DNA from: Aurantimonas marina
GTDB lineage: Bacteria; Pseudomonadota; Alphaproteobacteria; Rhizobiales; Rhizobiaceae
DNA length: 64,000 bases
Reading direction: 5' to 3'
Assembly: GCF_017183135.1 (NCBI RefSeq)
Contig: NZ_JADDXW010000014.1
Location: 1 to 64,000 of the forward strand
Below the pieces are notes generated by a model that had not been told where the DNA came from, did not search any database, and saw only the letters and a list, made by a program, of their open reading frames with translations. The translations under genes were made by a program, and so were the position numbers. Of the stretch, positions 8,926-17,450 are shown piece by piece (position 1 is the first letter of the stretch; every line of letters begins with the position of its first letter).

Positions 8926-9426
8926 TCAGGTGATCCGCAGGTGAAACAAGCCGACTGGCTTGCCTCCCTCAGAGAGGATGATTTCCTGCGGGTATTCCCG
9001 AGCCTCGCCCCATAGGAGACGCCCAAACTCGATCTGTTGGTCGGCGTGAGGGGCCGAGCAACGCCACCGGACAGAATCCGTCGCCATGTCGGTATGAAAG
9101 CGTCTCTGCCCGACTGGCAGCCAGAAGATCAGTGCAGCTTCACCCGAATAGGCGTCTTGGAAAGACAAGATGGTAGACTTGAGCTCATTCCCGAGCCAGC
9201 CATCGGCGTCGACCGGCGTCAGCAGGTCAAGGCATGCGTCCAGCCCCGCAACCACCAATGTATTTCCGCCGTTGCTCGGCAGATCATCGGGCCAGTCTTT
9301 TGCCGCACGGAGGAGTTCACGCAAGCTGAGGACTTCGGAGGGCTGCGTGGCGATCGCGAGCGCCTCGTCGTCCCAGATCCAACTCACTCCCCGGCGCTGC
9401 CAGACGCTGTCGAGCAATTGCTTCAT
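8926..9426 (-). CDS. Unknown 166-residue protein of the BREX-like cluster
   Basis: The start is set at ATG 9426 because a strong AGGAGG site, overlapping the methyltransferase stop, lies 7 bases upstream; the longer open frame into the methyltransferase is a shadow. The protein is acidic and Trp/Leu rich, without transmembrane segments or catalytic motifs that I recognise. The middle contains ILSFQDAYSGEAALIFWLP. Methylase/DUF499 defence clusters often include a protein of about this size (DUF3780 is one), but I cannot confirm the match. Position between methylase and helicase suggests a structural or specificity subunit. Confidence 0.7.
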   Translation of the reverse strand: MKQLLDSVWQRRGVSWIWDDEALAIATQPSEVLSLRELLRAAKDWPDDLPSNGGNTLVVAGLDACLDLLTPVDADGWLGNELKSTILSFQDAYSGEAALIFWLPVGQRRFHTDMATDSVRWRCSAPHADQQIEFGRLLWGEAREYPQEIILSEGGKPVGLFHLRIT

Positions 9427-9428
9427 GC

Positions 9429-12400
9429 TCAATCCTCCTGAAACAGCGACATCTGCGCGACCGCGTCTTTGTGGCTGGAAGCCCAATTGTTGTAGATCGT
9501 CAACGCTCGCGACGACGCGTTCCGCTTCGGCTGGGTCGCGCCGTGCCTGCTGAGCCATTCAAGGAGACTCTTCAGGGCGGGATGCGGCTTGAAATTGTCG
9601 TTCTTCAATGTGTCCGAAGCGTTGATGCCACTGCCATCATAGCAAGCACCGATCAGCACGAGCGCCTGATCGAGATCGGCCGTGAGGCGCCGACGATGCC
9701 TTCCCTGCCAGTCCCGGGCGAAGGCGAGAGGATCGGCGAGATGGAAGACCTTCTTCTCTTCGCTCGCCCAACCCCGATTGGTGAACTCGTCCGGCGCGAT
9801 GCCAGAGCCACGCAATAGCTTTTGCATCTGGTCGCGCGCGAGTTCGGTCTGACCGTTGAATATACGCAGGAACTGCCGAGTAATGGGTTCGGCGGTAACA
9901 GGCGGCGGCTCGGTAGTCTTATTCGTATCCTCGTCGATGAGTTGATTGATGCCGACCAGAGCGTCCTTCACCGAGATCGCCCGACCTTCGTCTACGAAGA
10001 CCTTCCCATAGTGGCGAGAGAAATATTCCAACGCCTTGCCGCGGCGAATGACCTGAAGGTCCGCCGCAGGGAGGCCCGCCTTTGCATGATTTTCCAACAG
10101 TCCCTGGAGCTGACGGACGTCGGCCAGAACCTCACGCCGCATACGCCCCCAGCTGACAGGCTTCGGCTCTTCGGTCCGCTTCCGGCAAACATGCACGATG
10201 TCGTATTCGATCTGCTGGGAACCAAACGTTCCCGGCTTGCTGCCTTCGCCCTTTGTTTCGTCTGACCTGATCGGGTACGTCGCTTCAAGAAAGAAGCCCG
10301 CGTCGAACAGTGACTCGAGGACAGATACCCATGGCGCGTCTTCGCTGTGGTGGAAGGTGAATGCCAACATCCCGCCCGGTTTCAGCACTCTATGAGCTTC
10401 CTTCCAACAGGCGGTGAGAATGCGCTGATAGAAGCCATCGGGATCCTCAGGCTCGCGCGCCCTATTGGATACTGCCTCCATAGACTTCGGCGTATACTCG
10501 GGACCGAAAATCTCTGGGTACTTGTCCTTGAGCGGCAAGCGCATCCAAACGTGAAAGAAATCTGCCAACTCAGAATAATGGAGGAGCCCCCCAAAGGGGG
10601 GATCGGTGATCACAAGATCAATAGTCGAATCCCCGTACTGATTGAGCTCGGTCGATGAACATTGGTAAATCTCGGCTCCGTTCACGGGATCGCCAGGAAA
10701 CACCCTCTCGCTTTGGCCACTTACGTCGGATGCCAGGGCAGGGTCTATTCTCTTCAGCGTATCGACGCTGACAGCTTCCCACGGGCGGGTTGCCCACTCG
10801 CGCCCCTCAATTATTCCTTCTACACTGGATGCCCAATTGCCGCGACCAAGGTTAGAGAAGACGCAATTCTCTACGACGGTCGATTTTGGATGGTAGTTAT
10901 TGTTGGCAAATTGTGGCTCCAACTTATCTCCCTGGACGTTCCAGAGCGTAAACAAGCTTTGATTGCGGAGATATTGCTGAAATGCCCCGAGAACATATTC
11001 GCGAACGTTCCATTGATAGCTACCGACCTCCATAATTGATTTCAATAATTGCGTGTGTACAAGCATCTGCCGCGGATTAAACATAGTCCACCAATGCGAA
11101 AAACCGTGATTTGGTATTCCGCCATTGTTCATGTGAGTCATAAATCCAAACGGGACCTCACTTTTGGGCCAATAATTGGCCAAGTCACCGTCTTTTCTCT
11201 GACCCCATTCCTCTGCAGCAGAGCTGTACTGCTGGGCAAAGCGTTCATTGAACGGGGAGAAGAAACGCCCGCCATAGGGCATTCCATCGCTCTTGCGTTT
11301 GGCTGAGACCCCGTGAGCGCTGTATGCTGCGAGCGGCCCTGTTTTTCCGGTCTGCCTGACGGTCTGCAAGACATCCTGCGTTGTTCCGCACGAGGCGCAT
11401 GTGTAGCTCGATTTCTTTGGAACCGTGCCTCCGTCTTTCCCGCTACTGAACGTGACCTTAGTTTCGGGGCACGTTACAGATTCCGGAAGAGAGCCCCGAA
11501 CCTCCAAGAGCCTTATCTTACCGGCACGCTCCCAATTCCATCTCGTCGTCGACTCAGCATCATCCTGCGCGGAACCACCAAAGGATCGTCCGGTGGCATC
11601 GTTCCTCGGACTGCCAGCGAGCCACTCCGGATGGACCAACAGAGATAACTCGATCTTCTTGTTCTTGCCTTTGCCGAGCTTCACCATGACGGCGTGACCG
11701 CAACCAGGGCAAACTACGCGCCCTTTCGAATCGAAGACCGAGTGCGGCTTCTCATCCGGCGCGACGTAGAGCGGAACATCCGGCGCCATCCGCGCCTCGG
11801 CGTCCTCAACGTCAAACTCTGTGTCGCAGGCGGCACAAGTATGCTCCCAATGCTTCACCGTGAGCGTCTTCACCGCCATGACTGGGCTGGTCATGATCGG
11901 CGTGCGGTGACCACAGCCTGTCACCTGGCAGGGGCCGTGCTTGGCCCAGAACGTATAGATGATCTCCGGCCCTTCGTAGCCATAGTCCGTTCGCTCCCCC
12001 GGGCGGAGGGAGAGCGGATCGAACTCCGGACCCATCACGTTACCAGTGGGCTTATGCGTCCAGATACCTTTCTCCCCATTGGGTCCGTCGCAGTAATAGA
12101 AGGGAATGATCTGAGGCTTCACCTCGGCCTCAACATCAGCGAGCAGCCGCTTCACCTGATCGAGATCGACGTCGGCCAACTCCTGCTTCACCACGAACCA
12201 TGCAACCGGATTGAGGTCGTTGCCGGACATCTGCATGCCGAGCCGCGAGCCCTCGACAAGGGTCGTGCCGCCGCCCATGAAGATGTCCGCGACCTTCAGG
12301 TGCTTGAAGGCGCCCTTCTTCTGATGATTGGCATAGTAGTTGTCCCAGACGAGCTTTGCGGCTAGCGCTGGATCCTCCGGAGCCTTTGTCGCTGCAGCAA

Positions 12401-12644
12401 TGAGCATCGACCTGAACACACTCGATCGCCGACGCGCCCACCATTTCGACATCTGATAGATCGGCTTGCCCGCATTGCCTTCGATGACGGCCACCTGGTT
12501 TACGGGCAAGATCGGGAAATCAACCTCAAGACAGGTCTTCGGGCGATTCGGATCGCCGAAATCAACTGTCTCCAACGCAACCGTCTTGCCAGCACCAACT
12601 GCGCGAGCCACTTCCTGAGCAATAAATTCTTTCTTCGTGGCCAT
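9429..12644 (-). CDS. DUF1156-type DNA methyltransferase (PglXI-like, Zn-ribbon)
   Basis: A 1071-residue protein. The N-terminus carries the DUF1156 signature around residues 40-85 (FPILPVNQVAVIEGNAGK, then KWWARRRSSVFRS). SAM-binding motif I is DIFMGGGTT (120-128) and the catalytic motif DPPFGG is near residue 682. In between are zinc-ribbon cysteine pairs (CPGCG and CASCG). This is the COG1743-type adenine-specific DNA methylase, named PglXI in BREX type 3 as I recall. It should mark host DNA as self, probably at N6-adenine. ATG 12644 follows the PglZ stop by 12 bases. The target site cannot be read from sequence. Confidence 0.87.
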   Translation of the reverse strand: MATKKEFIAQEVARAVGAGKTVALETVDFGDPNRPKTCLEVDFPILPVNQVAVIEGNAGKPIYQMSKWWARRRSSVFRSMLIAAATKAPEDPALAAKLVWDNYYANHQKKGAFKHLKVADIFMGGGTTLVEGSRLGMQMSGNDLNPVAWFVVKQELADVDLDQVKRLLADVEAEVKPQIIPFYYCDGPNGEKGIWTHKPTGNVMGPEFDPLSLRPGERTDYGYEGPEIIYTFWAKHGPCQVTGCGHRTPIMTSPVMAVKTLTVKHWEHTCAACDTEFDVEDAEARMAPDVPLYVAPDEKPHSVFDSKGRVVCPGCGHAVMVKLGKGKNKKIELSLLVHPEWLAGSPRNDATGRSFGGSAQDDAESTTRWNWERAGKIRLLEVRGSLPESVTCPETKVTFSSGKDGGTVPKKSSYTCASCGTTQDVLQTVRQTGKTGPLAAYSAHGVSAKRKSDGMPYGGRFFSPFNERFAQQYSSAAEEWGQRKDGDLANYWPKSEVPFGFMTHMNNGGIPNHGFSHWWTMFNPRQMLVHTQLLKSIMEVGSYQWNVREYVLGAFQQYLRNQSLFTLWNVQGDKLEPQFANNNYHPKSTVVENCVFSNLGRGNWASSVEGIIEGREWATRPWEAVSVDTLKRIDPALASDVSGQSERVFPGDPVNGAEIYQCSSTELNQYGDSTIDLVITDPPFGGLLHYSELADFFHVWMRLPLKDKYPEIFGPEYTPKSMEAVSNRAREPEDPDGFYQRILTACWKEAHRVLKPGGMLAFTFHHSEDAPWVSVLESLFDAGFFLEATYPIRSDETKGEGSKPGTFGSQQIEYDIVHVCRKRTEEPKPVSWGRMRREVLADVRQLQGLLENHAKAGLPAADLQVIRRGKALEYFSRHYGKVFVDEGRAISVKDALVGINQLIDEDTNKTTEPPPVTAEPITRQFLRIFNGQTELARDQMQKLLRGSGIAPDEFTNRGWASEEKKVFHLADPLAFARDWQGRHRRRLTADLDQALVLIGACYDGSGINASDTLKNDNFKPHPALKSLLEWLSRHGATQPKRNASSRALTIYNNWASSHKDAVAQMSLFQED

Positions 12645-12656
12645 ACGCGGCGTTCC

Positions 12657-13646
12657 CTACTTCGTCATTTCTATGAATGGTGACAGCATCTCAAGCAGAG
12701 AGAGCCCACCATGCGCCAGCGTCGGGTATCCACCCTGGCTGCGCCATTTCCATCGACCGACGGCAAGCAGATGCTTGCCATGCGGACTGTTCGCTTGCAG
12801 AGCCACCGGAGGCACAAACGGTCCGGGATCGTGCTCGCCGGCCACGAGGCGGCCGCTCTTGAGGATGCCCTTGAGGAAGGCGGCCTGTTCGTCTGGAGCA
12901 TCGAAGAACAAGCCGGTCGCGGCGTAGCCGTGGTCTGACGTGATCACCAGCCGCCTGCCCTTTGCGAGACGCTCGACAAATTCCCAAAAATCATCGCTGG
13001 CCAGTTGCGCCGCAATGTCACGAGTAAGAGTGTCGAGCCCCTGACCGGCACCTGAACCATCGTGCAATTTGCTGTCTGGCCATTGATGCCAGAAGATCCA
13101 ATTAGGGGACGCATCAATGAGATCGGCGCAATCCTTCCACGGCAGATCGACGCATTCGGTTCTTGCTGGTGCGAAGCGATGCGCCATGCCACCGCCGTTA
13201 TTCTGAAGCTGGCTTCGGCTGTTGAATCCAAGGGCACGGGCGAAGGCATTTGTCTCGCTCGGCACCTCCGCCCCATGCGCGGTCGTCCTGTGAACAGCAA
13301 AGCCACGGGCCTTTGCGCCCTCAACCAGCCAAGGCAGTTCACGCAGACTTAGCCCATCGAGGATAAGGATGGCCTTGGCGCTGTAGGGTGATGACCACCA
13401 GTCAACGAGCCGATCAGCGTTCCGGTCGACAGTCTCGTCGAACTGTTCCCATAAGTCCCACGCCGCCGCGGCGAGGAAATGGTCAAGCGTGCCAATGGCA
13501 CGGTCCCGTCTCGTGACCTCCCCCGAGGCGTTGGGCGCGGACAAGGGCTGAACGCAGACCGAAAGGATGTCGTCGATGATTGCACGCCAAGCATCGGCAG
13601 GCGCTGCGGTCGTGAGTGCGCGAAACTGATCCGGGTCGAGCGCCAT
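12657..13646 (-). CDS. Short PglZ-domain protein (alkaline phosphatase superfamily)
   Basis: A 329-residue protein whose start ATG at 13646 shares a base with the ATPase stop (TGATG), indicating coupling. The PglZ core is visible: metal-binding ILILDGLS (Asp97), the region VPSETN (128-133) where the nucleophile usually lies, and ITSDHGYAA (Asp238, His239). PglZ proteins of canonical BREX are about twice as long, so this is close to a bare catalytic domain. PglZ is the hallmark of BREX and related systems, thought to be a phosphodiesterase or nuclease. The reaction here is unknown. Confidence 0.82.
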   Translation of the reverse strand: MALDPDQFRALTTAAPADAWRAIIDDILSVCVQPLSAPNASGEVTRRDRAIGTLDHFLAAAAWDLWEQFDETVDRNADRLVDWWSSPYSAKAILILDGLSLRELPWLVEGAKARGFAVHRTTAHGAEVPSETNAFARALGFNSRSQLQNNGGGMAHRFAPARTECVDLPWKDCADLIDASPNWIFWHQWPDSKLHDGSGAGQGLDTLTRDIAAQLASDDFWEFVERLAKGRRLVITSDHGYAATGLFFDAPDEQAAFLKGILKSGRLVAGEHDPGPFVPPVALQANSPHGKHLLAVGRWKWRSQGGYPTLAHGGLSLLEMLSPFIEMTK

Positions 13647-16393
13647 CAGTTGCTCTCCTTGTCCAGGGAGAGCTCGAAGGTCATGCCGTCGGGCAGTTTT
13701 TTCAGCAACTCCTTCAACTGCGCGCCGGTCGCGGCCGTGACCTTCAACGTCACTTCCCGAACCGGCGTAGCAGGGCCGATTCCCCAACCCTCAAGCTTGC
13801 CGATCAGGTTGAGAGGTGAAGTCGCCGGGTTGGACAAGGTCGTCCGCGAGCCGGGCGACGTTCCACCAAAAATGCCACCCCCAGGTGCCTGCTGCTCCGA
13901 TCCCGGTCCTGAAGGAGGATACGGGAGCGCCTCTCCAGGGTTTGCGGTCGGTGTGGGCGTTGCGCCACCACCGAACAGACCGCCTGCAGGTAGGTCGCCT
14001 GGCGCCACCACTGGCGGCGCTGATCCGCCGGAAGACGGCACGGCCGAGGGAGGAAGCAGGAAAATCTCATCGAGCTGCCGTCCGGTATAGGCCAGCTTGG
14101 GTCGCAGCCGCTTCCACGCCGCGTCCTCATCCTCGCCGGCTTGGGCTTGAAGATACTCCATTCCGCGGAGATTGATTGCCACCTTGCCGCGCGCGCACAT
14201 GCGCACGAGGCGTTCCTTCATCGCGATCTCTCCGAGCCAGGGAATACAGTCCTGGCCTGCCGGCCGCGGCTCCTGGAGCTCTCGTAACAGTTTGCCGACG
14301 GGGGCGTTGTCGCCCGCCGCCTCCAGCACAAGCGCTTCAAAATCTTCGGGCACAAAGACGTCATTGATTAGCGCCTGCTCAATGGCGTCTGGTATCTTGG
14401 CGCCTTGCTCGCGCAACGTCTCAACGTGGAACTCGCACTTCGTGGGTTCTGTAAAGTTCCAGCGATGCAACACGGCGAAGCGGTCGAACCGTTTCTTCAG
14501 AATATCTCGAAGCTCATTTTGATACTTCGTTTGGAGCTTCCGATATTCTGGGTTCTGGACACCCCATTCCTGCGCCTTCATCTCGGCGCGCGCGAGGATC
14601 AACAGGTCACGGTCATAAAACGCGTTCGTCGTCCCGGCGCGCGGCAGCAGGAAACGAACGGTGTTGCGGCGCTTCTGGAGATGATCTTTCAACCACCGCC
14701 CAAGGCGTTCGCTCAACCGGTCCGGCTCCTCCGGCAACACGAGGATCGGCAGGCGTTCATCCCATCGCTCCGGCTGCTCAGCTTCGTCTAGGCCCGACCA
14801 GGGATCGTTCAGCCAGGTGCGCGGCAGGGCAATGACGCGGAAGGTACGCGCCACCTCCTCGGAACCGCCGATGACATAGCGCGTCTCCCTCGCCAATTGC
14901 GCGAGATCGGACCCATCCGTGAAGAGCTTGTCGTTCCGGGCCGAGGCCATGACCTTGGCCTGTGGGTTCTCCTCCTCCTTGAAGACAAGCCGCGCACCAT
15001 CTTGATGGATGTTGAAGCTGTTCTCGATGATCGTGGCCAGCTCGACCTGAAAGGCATTGTCGTCTATCGGCTTGCTCTGAGTGATATCCGCCTGAAGAAC
15101 GGCTGGTTCGGCGCCCGCGAGGTTTCCAACTGCGATCGAGCGAAGCCACAACGCGCCCACGATTTCTTGCAAGTGGGGAACCTTCGACGCGTGATCGGAG
15201 ACCGCCTCAGTGACCGAGGTCAGATTTCGCAACGCCTTGTCGCGAAGCGTTCGATGTTGCTGGTTGGCGACCGAATCCAGGAGCGCGCCAATGCCTGAGG
15301 CGTCGTCATCCATTCTGAAATCCGCCGCGGTCAACACGGGCGTCTGGTCTCCACGGCTCTTGAAGAGATTTGCCAGAATTCTGATCAGATCTCGGGTCTC
15401 TTGAGCATCGGTGGCGACGAGGACCTGATCTTCCAGCAACTGAAGAAGATGCGGCGCAAAGGGCCACGACTCAATAAAGTCCCGCTGCTTGCGATCCTGC
15501 TCCGCCGCCGGCGTACTCAAGAGTCGGAAATATTCCGAGATATGCCGCGCAAGGGTGGCCTCGATCGACGACGATGTGATTTGGAGCCTGTTTTCGAAGA
15601 GGCGGTGCAACAGCATCCGTCGCCGATCGTGCTGGATCCGCTCCGGGCTTCCGCCGGCCTTGAAATCGATCTGCACAGGGTTGACGCGATGTATCTGCTG
15701 ATACGCGTCAGTTTCGCCGTTTCGTACTGAAACGACGAGAACAAGGAGCTCAGGATGCTCCTTGGCGATCTCGGACAGAATCTGGATGAAATTGAACGCC
15801 CAGTGCTTCCAGGGATACTGTTTGGTGTTCGTGAGGCCATCGTACCAAGTCTGAAATTCATCCAGCAGCAGCATGGCAGGCTTATGCCGAAGGAGTTCCA
15901 GGATAAGTTGATCAGATGGAATATCCGTCTTCGCCGCACCCATGCCTTCCCACTTACCCTTGATGTAGGCACCGTGGGGATGCTGCTCGAACAGAAGGTC
16001 CCAAAGAAACTTGTAGCGCTGCCGATGCAGGCTCTCGCCGATGACGAGCATCCCATCGCGCAGTTGGATATCGCCGATGTGTGGATCGCCCAGCGTGGTC
16101 GACCAATTTTTCAACCAAGCACCGGTCGAAGCCGCATCGTTGACCGCGTGAAACAGCGCGGCCATCAAGTGGGACTTACCAAGGCCACGCTCACCAATAA
16201 CGACGACCGGGCGACCTTGATTCGGCCCGACAGCTTCGATGCCCTTCAACAAGTCATGCGTCGGATAGGTGATTTCCAGGAAGTCCTTGGCCGCGATCTG
16301 CGTGGCGCCCGTATTTGCCTCGTTTGAGAGTTCGATCGCCGTCCCTTTGAGGCGCCGCCCTCTAAATTCTTGCCTGAGATTAAGCCCGAGCAT
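13646..16393 (-). CDS. DUF499-like large AAA ATPase (BrxC/PglY-type)
   Basis: A 915-residue protein starting at ATG 16393, inside the last 14 bases of the upstream WYL gene. The N-terminus MLGLNLRQEFRGRRLKG and TGATQIAAKDFLEITYP is typical of DUF499 anti-phage ATPases. Walker A is GERGLGKS (67-74) and Walker B MLLLDEFQTW. Residues ~765-862 are a long Pro/Gly/Ser-rich linker leading to a ~50-residue C-terminal domain. In BREX the equivalent ATPase (BrxC/PglY) coordinates the methylase and PglZ. The family name rests on the N-terminal pattern and on the neighbours. Confidence 0.83.
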   Translation of the reverse strand: MLGLNLRQEFRGRRLKGTAIELSNEANTGATQIAAKDFLEITYPTHDLLKGIEAVGPNQGRPVVVIGERGLGKSHLMAALFHAVNDAASTGAWLKNWSTTLGDPHIGDIQLRDGMLVIGESLHRQRYKFLWDLLFEQHPHGAYIKGKWEGMGAAKTDIPSDQLILELLRHKPAMLLLDEFQTWYDGLTNTKQYPWKHWAFNFIQILSEIAKEHPELLVLVVSVRNGETDAYQQIHRVNPVQIDFKAGGSPERIQHDRRRMLLHRLFENRLQITSSSIEATLARHISEYFRLLSTPAAEQDRKQRDFIESWPFAPHLLQLLEDQVLVATDAQETRDLIRILANLFKSRGDQTPVLTAADFRMDDDASGIGALLDSVANQQHRTLRDKALRNLTSVTEAVSDHASKVPHLQEIVGALWLRSIAVGNLAGAEPAVLQADITQSKPIDDNAFQVELATIIENSFNIHQDGARLVFKEEENPQAKVMASARNDKLFTDGSDLAQLARETRYVIGGSEEVARTFRVIALPRTWLNDPWSGLDEAEQPERWDERLPILVLPEEPDRLSERLGRWLKDHLQKRRNTVRFLLPRAGTTNAFYDRDLLILARAEMKAQEWGVQNPEYRKLQTKYQNELRDILKKRFDRFAVLHRWNFTEPTKCEFHVETLREQGAKIPDAIEQALINDVFVPEDFEALVLEAAGDNAPVGKLLRELQEPRPAGQDCIPWLGEIAMKERLVRMCARGKVAINLRGMEYLQAQAGEDEDAAWKRLRPKLAYTGRQLDEIFLLPPSAVPSSGGSAPPVVAPGDLPAGGLFGGGATPTPTANPGEALPYPPSGPGSEQQAPGGGIFGGTSPGSRTTLSNPATSPLNLIGKLEGWGIGPATPVREVTLKVTAATGAQLKELLKKLPDGMTFELSLDKESN

Positions 16394-17276
16394 TTGCCGT
16401 CCCCGTTGCCCCGTTCGCGTTGGCGCCGCTGTACGAAGCTTGCGGTTCCAAGAGAATAATTTGTTGATCTTGTGGAGCACGTGAGTTTGGGTCGACATCC
16501 AACCCCAGGCGCTTCAGCGTGTAATAAAGAAGAGCCCTGCGAACCTTCACTCGCGTTTTTCCCTCACGCATGCCGTAGTCCAACGCGATTACTTTCTTCT
16601 GAGCGTCGGAAAGACCAGGGTGCGGGCCAATTTCAAGCGTAACCTCGTCCTCCCAATCAGTGTCTGCGCCCGCTTCAATCTCACCCGGTTTCGCGCCTCG
16701 CGTCTCTAAGACGCGAGACAAAAGGAAATCCTTGAATACTCGGTCCACACCGCAAAATGCCCGAGCATGCCATCGAAACCCGTCAAAGCCCAGAGCATGC
16801 GGCGTGATCCAACGCCATCTCGGTTCGGAGCTGGACAGGGACTGGTATCGAATTTCTATGGCTTCGCATCGGCGAACTGCCGAAAGCATCGATCGCAAGA
16901 CCTCTGCCCTGATTCCTCGCGCAGGGCTGGGGGCGACACCAAACGACGGAAAATGCCCAAGCCACGCTTGGGACGGATCGAGGATGCCGTCAGCAACGGA
17001 GCGAAGCTGGCTGAGATACCCATCGGGGTCAGGCTTTAGGAAACAGGGTGTGAAGGCGTCACTCGCGATATAGCGCTTGGCGCTCTTGTCGTAGATCGCG
17101 TTATGGGGCGCCCGCTCCTGATAGAGAGTGAGGTCTTTGGACGCCTGCGGCACGGACACATCGAACATCTCGATGATATCGGCGCGGTTGATGCCTCCTT
17201 CCCAAAACAGCCGAAACTCGATGAATTCGAGCCGCCGCTCCACCCCCCATTTCAGTCCCGCGCCGGCGTGCATCAT
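16380..17276 (-). CDS. WYL-domain transcriptional regulator (BrxR/CapW-like)
   Basis: A 298-residue protein. Residues ~10-75 form a winged helix-turn-helix (RLEFIEFRLFWEGGINRADI, then VSVPQASKDL). Residues ~135-200 are a WYL domain (IEIRYQSL ... WRWITPHALGFDGFRWHARAFC), followed by a basic C-terminal extension. BrxR/CapW regulators with this layout repress BREX and other defence operons until a ligand is sensed. It is the first gene of the BREX-like operon and lies divergent to the AddB-like gene; a perfect palindrome at 17299-17315 is 23 bases upstream of the start. Two adjacent ATGs (17276, 17273) are possible. Confidence 0.87.
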   Translation of the reverse strand: MMHAGAGLKWGVERRLEFIEFRLFWEGGINRADIIEMFDVSVPQASKDLTLYQERAPHNAIYDKSAKRYIASDAFTPCFLKPDPDGYLSQLRSVADGILDPSQAWLGHFPSFGVAPSPARGIRAEVLRSMLSAVRRCEAIEIRYQSLSSSEPRWRWITPHALGFDGFRWHARAFCGVDRVFKDFLLSRVLETRGAKPGEIEAGADTDWEDEVTLEIGPHPGLSDAQKKVIALDYGMREGKTRVKVRRALLYYTLKRLGLDVDPNSRAPQDQQIILLEPQASYSGANANGATGTANARA

Positions 17277-17298
17277 GAAGCTTTTCTCCGATACGATA

Positions 17299-17315
17299 CA
17301 GATAGAAACTATCTG
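17299..17315. promoter_or_regulatory. Palindromic operator between two divergent defence operons
   Basis: A perfect inverted repeat CAGATAG-AAA-CTATCTG lies in the 174-base gap between the WYL regulator (minus) and the AddB-like gene (plus). The gap is A+T rich compared with its surroundings, and ATCTAT occurs twice more just to the right (17320-17340). It is the natural binding site for the WYL regulator, which would let one protein control both operons. Binding is inferred. Confidence 0.6.
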
Positions 17316-17450
17316 GACATATCTATACGATCCATCTATTTTCTATTCGCGAAGGGCGCTTGGGTCAAGGTGGAATGCGTCGCTATGGACGGGGTGCGTA
17401 GCCTCGTTCCAAAGAAAGCGCAGTTCCACGGGTTTAGGGCGGGAAAAGCG

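Noticed and set aside
8926-9558. Longer 210-residue version of the small BREX-like protein
   Set aside because: The extra N-terminus is antiphase to the methyltransferase C-terminus, while ATG 9426 has an ideal AGGAGG site.
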